Source: Actinotignum schaalii (GTDB lineage Bacteria > Actinomycetota > Actinomycetes > Actinomycetales > Actinomycetaceae). Taken from it: a stretch of DNA of 44,916 nt. The translations under genes were made by a program, and so were the position numbers. The stretch covers positions 1 through 44,916 of the forward strand of contig NZ_JARBHJ010000019.1 in assembly GCF_028864145.1 (NCBI RefSeq), written 5' to 3'. Shown in pieces: positions 16,466-24,096 of this stretch (position 1 is the first letter of the stretch; each line of letters begins with the position of its first letter). The notes beneath the pieces were generated by a model. That model saw nothing but the letters and a program-made list of their open reading frames with translations, was not told where the DNA came from and did no database searches.

Positions 16466-19400
16466 GAGAAAATCCGTCCTTCTTGCGTGAGTGGACTAAT
16501 GGATTGAACCCGGTCATTGGCTTCTTCCAAACTGGGAGAGACCGGCACGAAGCCACTCACCGCGATCTGGGCGGCGCTGCGTACCCGGTCTTCCGCGCGA
16601 GCCGCGCTCACCTCATCAAGAGGCTCTTGGGTGAGAACGGACGGGCTGTGCTGTTTCTTCAAGAAATTATGCGGGTGGACATATACAAGTTCCGCGCCGG
16701 CAGGGGTGTGTTTTTCACTCAGGGCCCACTGGTAGACCTGGAGCTGGGCGTGGTCCTCAGCCTGCGCCTCGCTGGGCTTATATTTTCCGGTTTTCAGGTC
16801 AATGACCCGCGCGCCTTCCCCGCGATTGACGAGGCGGTCAATAGAACCGGATACCCGTACGGGCGGGGTGCCGGGTAGCTCACGGCTAATCCGGCGTTCC
16901 ACGCCTAGCAAGGTGTCATCCCGGTGGGAATCAAAATAGATATAGAGGTTATCGACCATGTCACTGGCTTGGTCGAAGAGGAGTTTGTCGTAATGGGTGG
17001 GAGTTTCGGATAGTTTTTCAGGCCAGAGTTCTACCAGTCGGGCGTGCATCTGCTCCTGGTTGGGTTCCTCAGCGAATTCTTCGGCGATACGGTGAACCAG
17101 GGTTCCGATGGAGGCGCTCTCAGTGCCTTCTTCCGAGCGCAGGCCCACCGCGGAACAGAATCCGTCAAGCGGGCAGGCAAGAAGGGATTCCACCGCTGAG
17201 GGACTCACGTAGACCGGACCGGGCACCGCTGCTTCGGTTGAGGTGGTGAGCTCATCCATCCAGGTGTGTGGATCCGCCGCGTTAAATCCGGCGCTGCGCA
17301 TTTTCTCTAGAGCTGCCCGGGCGAAATCGCTGGATTCTCCCCCGGCGCGTAGTGCCCGGCGCAGTACCCCAACGGTTTCCTCACTGCTGAGGAGCGCGGG
17401 CGGAATCGGTTGGGCAACGAGGGGCCGGTGCCCAAGGGGAAGAGTCATACCCCATCGCGGATCGCTGAGTGAGCGCACGGTGCGTGGAAGATTGGAACCG
17501 CTCCCACCGGCTCCCGCGCCCGCGCTAACACTTGCTCCGGCTGAATTTTCCGAGATGTCAAAGCCGAGCAGGGGGAAGAAGCGCGAAGGGGTATCTCCCA
17601 TGCTGTCCGTGGTGGTCACGAGGAGACTGCGCCGGGAACGCGTAACCGCGAAATGTAATTGGCGTAGTTCATCAGCGATGACCGCCGCCGTGGAATCGCG
17701 ATAGACCGCGCCTCCGTTAGCCGCACTTCCTGTGGTAGCAGCACTTCCTCCACTAACCGCGGTTCCCGCACTAGCCGAACCGTCTGCACCAGCCGCGGCG
17801 GCCGAACTGGCTCCGCCGGTAAACCTTCCGGTCACAAGTTCACTCAGGAGTCCGGTACCCGTGAGGGCATCGCGCGGGCGCGGATTGGGCCATACTCCAT
17901 CCACCACGTGCATGAGGACAATATGATCCCATTCGCGCCCTTGGGCTCCCGCGGGAGTGAGGAGGGAAACGCTATCGGCTTGCGCGCCACCGCGCGCAAT
18001 GGAATCTTCGGGGAGTTCTTGGGAACTCACTCCCTCCAGGAGAGTATCCACCGTGACGGCTGGGTCACGGTCAGCCATGCGTTGCGCCACCCGGAAGAGA
18101 GAAATAACCGCATCGAGATTCCGGTTGGCCCGATCAGCATCCGGGCCGTGCCCGAGGGCTAATTGTTGCCATTCTTCGGATTTTCCAGCGCCCTCCCACG
18201 CGGCCCACAGCACTTCTTCCGCTTGCATGGCGCAGGCCTCCCCCGCCTCCCGGATATGAGCGAGCAGGGCCCGCAAGGGTTCGAGTTCCGCTGCGGTAGG
18301 CCCACCGCACCCCAGGACGGCTCCGGTGAGAAGTTCTGCTTCACTGCCACGCTGCCCGGAGAGGAGGGCTTGGGCGCGCAGCCACCTGCCTACCCGTTTA
18401 ATTTCGAGGGGATCCATTCCGATCATGGGTGAGGCAAGTAATGCCGGGATATCAACGCCTTCAGGGGTGGCGAAGGCATGCGGGCCGCTGGTGAAGGCAG
18501 CGCGGAGGAGGTCAAAGAGTGCGGCGACTGCCGGTTCGCGGTGGAGGGGTTCATCGCTAGCCTGGGGTGCTACCGGTATTCCGCGCCGCACGAGTGCGTC
18601 GCGGATCCGCCCGTGTTCGCTGCGTGCACGGGTAAATACCGCCATCTGCGCGTAGGGGGTTCCGGTGCGCAGATGTACTTCTTCCAGGTAGGAGGCCACG
18701 TAGGCAATTTCTTCTTCCATGTGGGCGAAGCTGGCCCCGCGCAGCGCATCATTCCACGGATCGGTTACCGCATCACCGCCACTGCCATGATCCGAAAGTT
18801 CCGGCCCGGCTCCGCGGTGGGCGTGCACGCCGCCGCCCACCGGGAGGGCCTGCTCAATGCGCTGGGCTTGGCTAATGAGAACGGAACCGCCGCGGTGCCG
18901 GACGTTGAGGTATACAAGATCCGCATCTAGGCCGCGGGGAGCGGGATAGGCAAGATCACCGGGGAGGGAATGCACCCCACCACGGAATCCTTGGACCGCG
19001 CTATCGGGATCACCGGCCACGATGATCCGTGTTCCCTGATCGCGCATCACACCTAAGAGAGGAAGCATAGAACGCGGTGCGTTCTGGGCATCATCAACAA
19101 GGACCATTGCCCAACGGGGCCGCGGTACCGGGACCGTGCGGCCCGCTGCCGCCAGATGTTCTTCCCAATCCGCAAGCATATGGGTAGCCGCACCGACGAG
19201 CTGGCTGTGATCAAGACGATCCGGGCTAGCGGCCGAACCGGCCAGCGCATCCCCCAGAGTGCGCACCTCATCGTAACGGCGCATAAGCGCGCCGGCCAGG
19301 TGCCACATCTGCGCTTGGAGTTCGGGCACGCTGCGGTTTTCCGCCCAGGCTTCCAGCTGGCCGGCATCCAGGCCGAGTTCGCGAGCGCGGGTGATAAGGT

Positions 19401-19872
19401 TACGCAGCTCTTGGCGTAATCCGGGAAGATCACGTACATCCTCTGTAACAAAATCGGGGAATTGTATCCCCGAGTATTCATCACTGAGAATCTCCCGCAC
19501 GATACGATCCTCATCAGGACCGGAGATCAATTCCGGTTTTTCCCGGCCCAGCGCTTGGGCGTAGCGCTGCACGATGGCGTAGGCGAAGGCAGAAAGAGTG
19601 CGGACCTCCAGGTTTTCGGGGCGCACCCCGGCCGCCAAGGTGAGCAGGTGTTGGAGGCGCGCTGCGGCGCGCCGATCCTGGGTGATCACCGCAATATTTC
19701 CCTCACGGAGAGCCGCGCGGGCGATATGCGCGAGGACGGTGGTTTTCCCGCTTCCGGGCGCGCCAATAATGCTCAGCGTGCCCGGGGCTAATCCGCCCGC
19801 GGACCGTGCCAGAGCCGCGCTGACCGCTGCCTCTTGCGAGGCATCGAGTTGTTCGACGATGCTGTCCACCAC
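16462..19872 (-). CDS. adnA: AdnA-like helicase-nuclease subunit
   Basis: AdnA is the partner of AdnB. The 1136-residue protein has Walker A GAPGSGKTT (37-45), a motif II that reads LVDDAQN (about 256) instead of the usual D-E-x-Q, a motif III AGDPDSAVQGFRGG, a motif VI FAVTRSRRSLLVTT, and a C-terminal RecB-type nuclease domain (SGSIDRLVN, IDLKTGKYK at about 1023, QLQVYQWAL). An Ala/Gly/Ser-rich insertion of about 40 residues (about 684-724) sits in the helicase core before motif VI and looks like a flexible loop. GTG start at 19872, with AAAGGA just upstream. The promoter contains a damage-type element at 19906-19928. Confidence 0.92.
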   Translation of the reverse strand: MVDSIVEQLDASQEAAVSAALARSAGGLAPGTLSIIGAPGSGKTTVLAHIARAALREGNIAVITQDRRAAARLQHLLTLAAGVRPENLEVRTLSAFAYAIVQRYAQALGREKPELISGPDEDRIVREILSDEYSGIQFPDFVTEDVRDLPGLRQELRNLITRARELGLDAGQLEAWAENRSVPELQAQMWHLAGALMRRYDEVRTLGDALAGSAASPDRLDHSQLVGAATHMLADWEEHLAAAGRTVPVPRPRWAMVLVDDAQNAPRSMLPLLGVMRDQGTRIIVAGDPDSAVQGFRGGVHSLPGDLAYPAPRGLDADLVYLNVRHRGGSVLISQAQRIEQALPVGGGVHAHRGAGPELSDHGSGGDAVTDPWNDALRGASFAHMEEEIAYVASYLEEVHLRTGTPYAQMAVFTRARSEHGRIRDALVRRGIPVAPQASDEPLHREPAVAALFDLLRAAFTSGPHAFATPEGVDIPALLASPMIGMDPLEIKRVGRWLRAQALLSGQRGSEAELLTGAVLGCGGPTAAELEPLRALLAHIREAGEACAMQAEEVLWAAWEGAGKSEEWQQLALGHGPDADRANRNLDAVISLFRVAQRMADRDPAVTVDTLLEGVSSQELPEDSIARGGAQADSVSLLTPAGAQGREWDHIVLMHVVDGVWPNPRPRDALTGTGLLSELVTGRFTGGASSAAAAGADGSASAGTAVSGGSAATTGSAANGGAVYRDSTAAVIADELRQLHFAVTRSRRSLLVTTTDSMGDTPSRFFPLLGFDISENSAGASVSAGAGAGGSGSNLPRTVRSLSDPRWGMTLPLGHRPLVAQPIPPALLSSEETVGVLRRALRAGGESSDFARAALEKMRSAGFNAADPHTWMDELTTSTEAAVPGPVYVSPSAVESLLACPLDGFCSAVGLRSEEGTESASIGTLVHRIAEEFAEEPNQEQMHARLVELWPEKLSETPTHYDKLLFDQASDMVDNLYIYFDSHRDDTLLGVERRISRELPGTPPVRVSGSIDRLVNRGEGARVIDLKTGKYKPSEAQAEDHAQLQVYQWALSEKHTPAGAELVYVHPHNFLKKQHSPSVLTQEPLDEVSAARAEDRVRSAAQIAVSGFVPVSPSLEEANDRVQSISPLTQEGRIFS

Positions 19873-19905
19873 GATCCTTTCTTCGCAGGTGCGTTGTTAG
19901 GATTA

Positions 19906-19928
19906 ACCATACGAGAGGCTTACGACAA
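19906..19928 (-). promoter_or_regulatory. RecA-NDp/PafBC-type promoter of adnAB
   Basis: On the minus strand TTGTCG (19928-19923) is followed by TAA, eight bases, and the -10 box TATGGT (19911-19906). This spacing and the TTGTCR...TAnnnT pattern match the LexA-independent DNA-damage promoter known from mycobacteria and controlled by PafBC. Predicted initiation near 19899 gives a 27-base leader with a ribosome binding site before adnA. Function is inferred from the motif. Confidence 0.65.
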
Positions 19929-19944
19929 AATTTTTTGTCGTAAG
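19919..19944. repeat. Perfect palindrome between adnA and DUF3107
   Basis: CTTACGACAAAA (19919-19930) and its exact reverse complement TTTTGTCGTAAG (19933-19944) are separated by TT. Each arm supplies the upstream element of one of two divergent promoters. It is unlike a terminator because it lies in a divergent promoter region. Confidence 0.9.
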
Positions 19945-19957
19945 AGGCCGCTACTGT
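19935..19957 (+). promoter_or_regulatory. RecA-NDp/PafBC-type promoter toward DUF3107
   Basis: The other arm of the palindrome gives TTGTCG (19935-19940), TAA, eight bases, and -10 box TACTGT (19952-19957), with the same spacing as the adnA promoter. Initiation near 19964 would leave a leader of about 100 bases before the DUF3107 ATG. Confidence 0.6.
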
Positions 19958-19994
19958 GGAGGCATCGCGAACGCTACTGTGAACGCATCGCGAA
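19949..19994. repeat. Tandem 23-bp duplication carrying a -10 box
   Basis: Copy one (19949-19971) and copy two (19972-19994) both begin CGCTACTGTG and end GCATCGCGAA; they match at 21 of 23 positions. The TACTGT -10 candidate is present in both copies, but only the first is at the right distance from the TTGTCG element. Confidence 0.9.
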
Positions 19995-20065
19995 GATGAG
20001 CTATCAGGCTCCTTCACGGCGGTGCCTTATGGCCCCGCATCCCTAGAGTATTCAAGGAGAAACAT

Positions 20066-20290
20066 ATGGAAATCGTGATTGGTTTTCGTGAAACTACCCG
20101 TGATTTGATTTTGGAAACGGATGCCTCGGTTGAGGAATTGCGCGCACTTGTCGATGCCAGCCTGGGTGGAGAAGGCAAGCCTTTGCGTATTACCGCGAAG
20201 AAGAATCGTGAAGTCACTATTCCCGCCGATGCTATTGCTTTCGTGGAAATCCGCGAACAGGATACCCGCCGGGTTGGCTTCGGTCTCTAG
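20066..20290 (+). CDS. DUF3107 protein (Rv3208A/TB9.4-like)
   Basis: A 74-residue protein beginning MEIVIGFRETTRDLILET and ending with a RVGFGL tail, which matches the actinobacterial DUF3107 family of small cytoplasmic proteins of unknown function. The ATG at 20066 has a strong AAGGAG ribosome binding site. It sits between divergent adnAB and a DEAD-box helicase gene; as I recall, mycobacteria keep a similar neighbourhood, with the DUF3107 gene near rhlE. Its promoter shares a palindrome with adnA, which suggests a link to the DNA-damage response; the biochemical role is unknown. Confidence 0.9.
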   Translation: MEIVIGFRETTRDLILETDASVEELRALVDASLGGEGKPLRITAKKNREVTIPADAIAFVEIREQDTRRVGFGL

Positions 20291-20340
20291 GAGATTCGTG
20301 GTGCACGGGAGGTCGCGGCGGCCCGGCCGGGTTAGTGCCG

Positions 20341-20549
20341 TAGAATAGCCGGGAGCCTGAGGGCGTGTACGCCGCCTCCAGGCGTGATTGATATGTGTAG
20401 CTGCCCGGTCGCTGGGGATTGTCGCGATCGGCTGCTACGCCGGGTGGTGTGCTCGGTCGCCGGTGTGTAACCGGCTGATGTGGCATATATCGCAACTGCT
20501 GCACCCGCCCCTAGCTCGTGCGCGTTAGCGCACGCAGAAAGGACAGCAT
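20341..20549 (+). promoter_or_regulatory. Promoter and structured 5' leader of the DEAD-box helicase gene
   Basis: TAGAAT (20341-20346) is a good -10 candidate. The following 200 bases fold into several clear hairpins: 20355-20383 (GCCTGAGG paired with CCTCCAGGC, enclosing GGCG/CGCC), 20459-20475 (GCCGGT, loop GTGTA, ACCGGC) and 20517-20534 (CGTGCGC, loop GTTA, GCGCACG). The last lies just before the ribosome binding site GAAAGGA. Such a leader would suit autoregulation of an RNA helicase or cold control, but I recognise no named RNA family. Confidence 0.5.
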
Positions 20550-22247
20550 ATGGCTTCCGGAGTGATTGATTCCTCCCGCGCTCATGAACCCACCGACACC
20601 TCCCCCGCCGCCGATATCACCGGTACGGGTGAAGGCCTCGAAACCAAGTCTTTCGCAGATTTCGGAGTTTCCGAACCCATCGTTCGTGCCCTGGCAGAGC
20701 ACGGCATTACCCACCCGTTCCCGATCCAGGCACTTACCCTTCCCGTTGCCCTGACCGGGCACGATATTATCGGTCAGGCCAAAACCGGCACCGGGAAAAC
20801 TCTGGGATTCGGCATTCCTCTCCTCGAGGTCGCCGTAGGCCCGGGAGAAGAAGGCTGGGATGCCATTTCTCCAGCAGATCAGGGTAAGCCCCAAGCACTC
20901 GTCGTGCTCCCTACCCGCGAACTGGCCAAACAGGTTGCTTTGGAACTGCGTAACGCCGCCGCCCACCGCAGCTTGCGTATCGTCGATATTTACGGTGGGC
21001 GCGCCTATGAGCCCCAGCAAGAAGCACTGGCCGAGGGCGTCGAAATCGTGGTGGGCACCCCGGGTCGCATCATTGACCTCATGAAACACGGTGTCCTCGC
21101 ACTCAGCCGCGTTCGCACCGTGGTCCTTGATGAGGCCGATGAAATGCTCGACCTCGGTTTTTTGGACGACGTCGAAAAAATCCTCTCCGCAGTTCCACCA
21201 ACCCGCCACACCATGCTCTTCTCGGCAACCATGCCCGGCCCCGTCATCACCATGGCACGCCGCTACATGACGAAACCGACCCATATTCGTGCCCATACTC
21301 CCGGTGATGACAGCGCCACCGTGAAAAATATTCGCCAGGTTGCCTACCGCGTCCATGCTCTCAATAAAGATGAGGTGGTCTCGCGCATTCTCCAGGCCCG
21401 GGGCCGGGAGCGCGCCATTATTTTCTGCCGCACCAAGCGCAATGCAGCCCGCCTGGCCGATACCTTGCGCGAGCGCGGATTCGCGGTGGGATCCCTGCAC
21501 GGCGATCTGGGCCAAGGCGCTCGGGAACAAACCTTGCGGGCCTTCCGTAAAGGCAAGATTGACGTGCTTGTTGCAACCGATGTAGCTGCCCGCGGTATTG
21601 ATGTGGACGATGTTACCCACGTCATTAACTACCAGTGCCCCGAAGATGAAAAGATCTATATTCACCGCATCGGCCGCACCGGCCGGGCCGGGAACAAGGG
21701 TACCGCCGTGACCTTCGTGGATTGGGAAGATATGCCCCGCTGGTCACTTATCAGCAAGCAGCTCAACCTCGGGATGGCCGATCCGGTGGAGACATATCAC
21801 ACCTCCGATCACCTCTACACCGATCTTGATATTCCCACCGATGCCGGCCCGACCCTCCCCGAATCCCAGCGGGTGCTAGCCGGCTTAGATGCCGAAGAAA
21901 TTGAGGATCTGGGCGAAACCGGCCACTCGCGGGGCAGGCGCGGGAATTCCCAACGTCGCGCGGCTCGCCGTGGCGGGCACGAACGCCGTGGCTCACGCGA
22001 ACGTGGCGGTGCGCGCCATTCTTCTTCCGCCGGTGGATCGCGCCGTGCCACATCCACGGACACAAAGACCGAGGGGCAGCGCTCGGGAAACGGGCGTCGT
22101 CGTGCTGAAGAAAAAGAACAGCGCAGTACTTCCGGGCGCACTCGTCGCAAACTCAGCACCCCCAGCACGCGGGCCGAAACTTCCGCGGCTAGCGAGCAGG
22201 CAGGAACGCAGCGGCGGCGTCGTAAACTCTCCCGCAAACTGGACTAA
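20550..22247 (+). CDS. rhlE: DEAD-box ATP-dependent RNA helicase
   Basis: The 565-residue protein unwinds or remodels RNA, probably in ribosome assembly or mRNA decay. Motifs: Q motif (FADFGVSEPIVRAL...PFPIQ), Walker A AKTGTGKT (about 76), PTREL, TPGR, DEAD box VLDEADEMLD (about 194), SAT (about 225), and motif VI HRIGRTGRAG (about 372). The last 110 residues are a basic Arg/Gly/Ser-rich tail that probably binds RNA. Position after DUF3107 matches the mycobacterial rhlE neighbourhood, hence the symbol; other DEAD-box subgroups are possible. ATG with GAAAGGA upstream, behind a long structured leader; a bidirectional terminator follows. Confidence 0.93.
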   Translation: MASGVIDSSRAHEPTDTSPAADITGTGEGLETKSFADFGVSEPIVRALAEHGITHPFPIQALTLPVALTGHDIIGQAKTGTGKTLGFGIPLLEVAVGPGEEGWDAISPADQGKPQALVVLPTRELAKQVALELRNAAAHRSLRIVDIYGGRAYEPQQEALAEGVEIVVGTPGRIIDLMKHGVLALSRVRTVVLDEADEMLDLGFLDDVEKILSAVPPTRHTMLFSATMPGPVITMARRYMTKPTHIRAHTPGDDSATVKNIRQVAYRVHALNKDEVVSRILQARGRERAIIFCRTKRNAARLADTLRERGFAVGSLHGDLGQGAREQTLRAFRKGKIDVLVATDVAARGIDVDDVTHVINYQCPEDEKIYIHRIGRTGRAGNKGTAVTFVDWEDMPRWSLISKQLNLGMADPVETYHTSDHLYTDLDIPTDAGPTLPESQRVLAGLDAEEIEDLGETGHSRGRRGNSQRRAARRGGHERRGSRERGGARHSSSAGGSRRATSTDTKTEGQRSGNGRRRAEEKEQRSTSGRTRRKLSTPSTRAETSAASEQAGTQRRRRKLSRKLD

Positions 22248-22263
22248 GAAGGATTAACAAGCT

Positions 22264-22302
22264 CAGGCGGGCAGCTCCACATTTCCCGGAGGTGCCCGCC
22301 TG
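22264..22302. terminator. Hairpin terminator between the helicase gene and marC
   Basis: CAGGCGGGCA (22264-22273) pairs perfectly with TGCCCGCCTG (22293-22302), with an inner CTCC/GGAG extension. It sits between convergent genes. A T-run is weak on both sides (CTTT on plus), so intrinsic termination is likely but not certain. Confidence 0.7.
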
Positions 22303-22332
22303 CACTTTAAGAAGTGTGCGGAAAAGAAAAAC

Positions 22333-22959
22333 TTAGGCGGCTCCCGGCCACACGGACACCGCGCCGGCAATAATAAGCTGCACCGAAATAGCGGCTAGCA
22401 GCATACCTGCGATGCGGGTGAGGAACACCGTGCCGCCTTCGCCGAGGAGCCGGTGCATGGGCGAAGCGAAACGCAAAACCACCCATTCAATAATGTGCAG
22501 CAGAATAAAGGCGGCGATGATCGCGAGGATCCCACCCAAAGAATCGCCAGATTCCTCCACCTTAATCATGATGGCAACAATCGCGCCGGGACCCGCCAGC
22601 AGCGGAATCCCCATGGGAACCAGGGCGATATTCACCGAGGAAGCCTTCGCTTCTTCTTCTTGCGGATTGGATTCGTCCTGCATGAGCTGGAGGGCAACGA
22701 GCAAAAGCAAGATACCGCCGGAAATCTGCATGGCGGCGGTGGTGATTCCCAGCAAATCCAGAATGTATTTACCGAAAACCGCGAAAATCGCCAGCACAAT
22801 CGCGGAGGTGAGGACCGATTGCCAGGCCGCGCGATTACGTTCTTTATTGGTATTACGCGCGGTAAGAGCAATAAAAACCGGGAGGTTACCCAGCGGGTCG
22901 GCGATGACGAACAAGGTCATGAAGGTGGACAAGAAGATCGTGACATCAAAGACGGCCAC
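22333..22959 (-). CDS. MarC family integral membrane protein
   Basis: The 208-residue protein has six predicted membrane helices in the UPF0056/MarC pattern: FMTLFVIADPLGNLPVFIAL at the N-terminus, then AMQISGGILLLLVALQLMQ and VPMGIPLLAGPGAIVAIMI. The family's function is unsettled; it was once thought to underlie multiple antibiotic resistance and this was not supported. GTG at 22959 with AGGAGGT eight bases upstream; an upstream ATG at 23004 adds an Arg/Trp-rich stretch and lacks a binding site. The 216 bases up to the PHP gene contain no gene; a TTATAAG sequence on the minus strand could be its -10 box. Confidence 0.9.
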   Translation of the reverse strand: MAVFDVTIFLSTFMTLFVIADPLGNLPVFIALTARNTNKERNRAAWQSVLTSAIVLAIFAVFGKYILDLLGITTAAMQISGGILLLLVALQLMQDESNPQEEEAKASSVNIALVPMGIPLLAGPGAIVAIMIKVEESGDSLGGILAIIAAFILLHIIEWVVLRFASPMHRLLGEGGTVFLTRIAGMLLAAISVQLIIAGAVSVWPGAA

Positions 22960-23175
22960 GGGGCAGTACCTCCTGATTCTCCCCGGCGACCAGGTCCTCC
23001 ACATCCGCAGGAGCGGTTTTACACCGAGCCGGACTTATAACGACACCATCCTAAGACATCCCCGCGATAATCGAAAAGACATCCTGAAAGTTTTCACGGC
23101 CGTGCCCGCACCAGCGAAGAATGGCGCTCGCAGGTACCCGGCTCCCGCCGGAACGCTACGGCAGTGAAGCGCGTT

Positions 23176-24015
23176 TTAACCTAGCACAGGCAAGGCGCTA
23201 CCGTCGACCAACTCGGCGATAATTTCCGCGCTCGTGGTGTATTGCCCGAGCCGATTCGTTTTCCCACTCCCGTGATAATCACTCGCCCCGAAACCGCGTA
23301 GCTGCAGCCGCGCGGCAATGCGTTCCAGGCCCGGCACTAGCTCCGGAGCATTTTCCGGGTGGCGTAGCTCCACCCCAAAAAGCCCGGCCGCGGCCATCTC
23401 ATCAAAAGCACGCTCGGGCACGACCTTATTGCGTGCCGGTGCCACCGGATGAGCCAGGACCGCTTTCCCGCCCGCCGCCGTGACCATCCGGATGGCCTCG
23501 CAGGCCTGCGGCACATAGTGGGACACATAATACGGCCCGTGCACGGAAAGATAGTGGGTAAAAGCCGCGCTCCGGGTGGGAACCACACCGGCCGCCACCA
23601 GGGCATCGGCAATATGGGGACGCCCGACCGTCGCCCCCGGAGGGGTATGAGCCACCACGTCATCCCAGGTGATCGGCACATCCGCGCTGAGCTTATCCAC
23701 AATGGCCCGGGTTCGCGTCAGACGCGATGCCCGCGTGGTGACGATATGTTCCTGGATCGCATGATCGCTCGGATCGAAAAGATAACCAAGGATATGGCAG
23801 GTGATCCCTTCCCATTTCGTGGATAGCTCCATGCCACGGATAAGAACGACGCCGCAGGAGCCCGCCGCAGCGGCGGCCTCCTCCCACCCAGCCACCGTAT
23901 CGTGGTCGGTGAGCGCAATTCCGGCCAGACCGATACGCTCAGCTTCCTCCACGAGTTCGCGTGGAGTGACCGTGGAATCGGAAGCGGTGGAGTGAGTGTG
24001 GGTATCAACAGCCAT
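23176..24015 (-). CDS. PHP-domain metal-dependent phosphoesterase (RNase AM/TrpH-like)
   Basis: The 279-residue protein has the four PHP motifs: DTHTHSTASDST at the N-terminus, LTDHDT (about 35), GMELST, and AHPVAPARNK with a late DYHGSGK, arranged as in the YciV/TrpH group, whose characterised members hydrolyse 3',5'-nucleotide bisphosphates and trim RNA 5' to 3'. All metal ligands expected appear present. ATG at 24015 has GGAGG only two bases upstream. The open frame continues far upstream, but there it is antisense to the aminopeptidase gene and not used. Divergent to the aminopeptidase P operon. Confidence 0.88.
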   Translation of the reverse strand: MAVDTHTHSTASDSTVTPRELVEEAERIGLAGIALTDHDTVAGWEEAAAAAGSCGVVLIRGMELSTKWEGITCHILGYLFDPSDHAIQEHIVTTRASRLTRTRAIVDKLSADVPITWDDVVAHTPPGATVGRPHIADALVAAGVVPTRSAAFTHYLSVHGPYYVSHYVPQACEAIRMVTAAGGKAVLAHPVAPARNKVVPERAFDEMAAAGLFGVELRHPENAPELVPGLERIAARLQLRGFGASDYHGSGKTNRLGQYTTSAEIIAELVDGSALPVLG

Positions 24016-24066
24016 GCCCTCCAGCTTAGCCGACGGTGAGTGCGGGAAAAGTTCCCGGGGCTTTTT

Positions 24067-24089
24067 ATGTCGGGAAAGGGTGCGATAAT
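24067..24089 (+). promoter_or_regulatory. Extended -10 promoter of the aminopeptidase P operon
   Basis: TGCGATAAT (24081-24089) is an extended -10 element ending seven bases before the ATG at 24097, so the transcript may be leaderless. ATGTCG (24067-24072) lies at exactly the distance seen for the damage-type elements elsewhere in this window, but both motifs deviate from consensus, so that reading is weak. Confidence 0.45.
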
Positions 24090-24096
24090 GGACGGT

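Noticed and set aside
20511-21665. 384-codon minus-strand open frame opposite the DEAD-box helicase gene
   Set aside because: Shadow frame; the plus strand encodes a complete DEAD-box helicase with all motifs.
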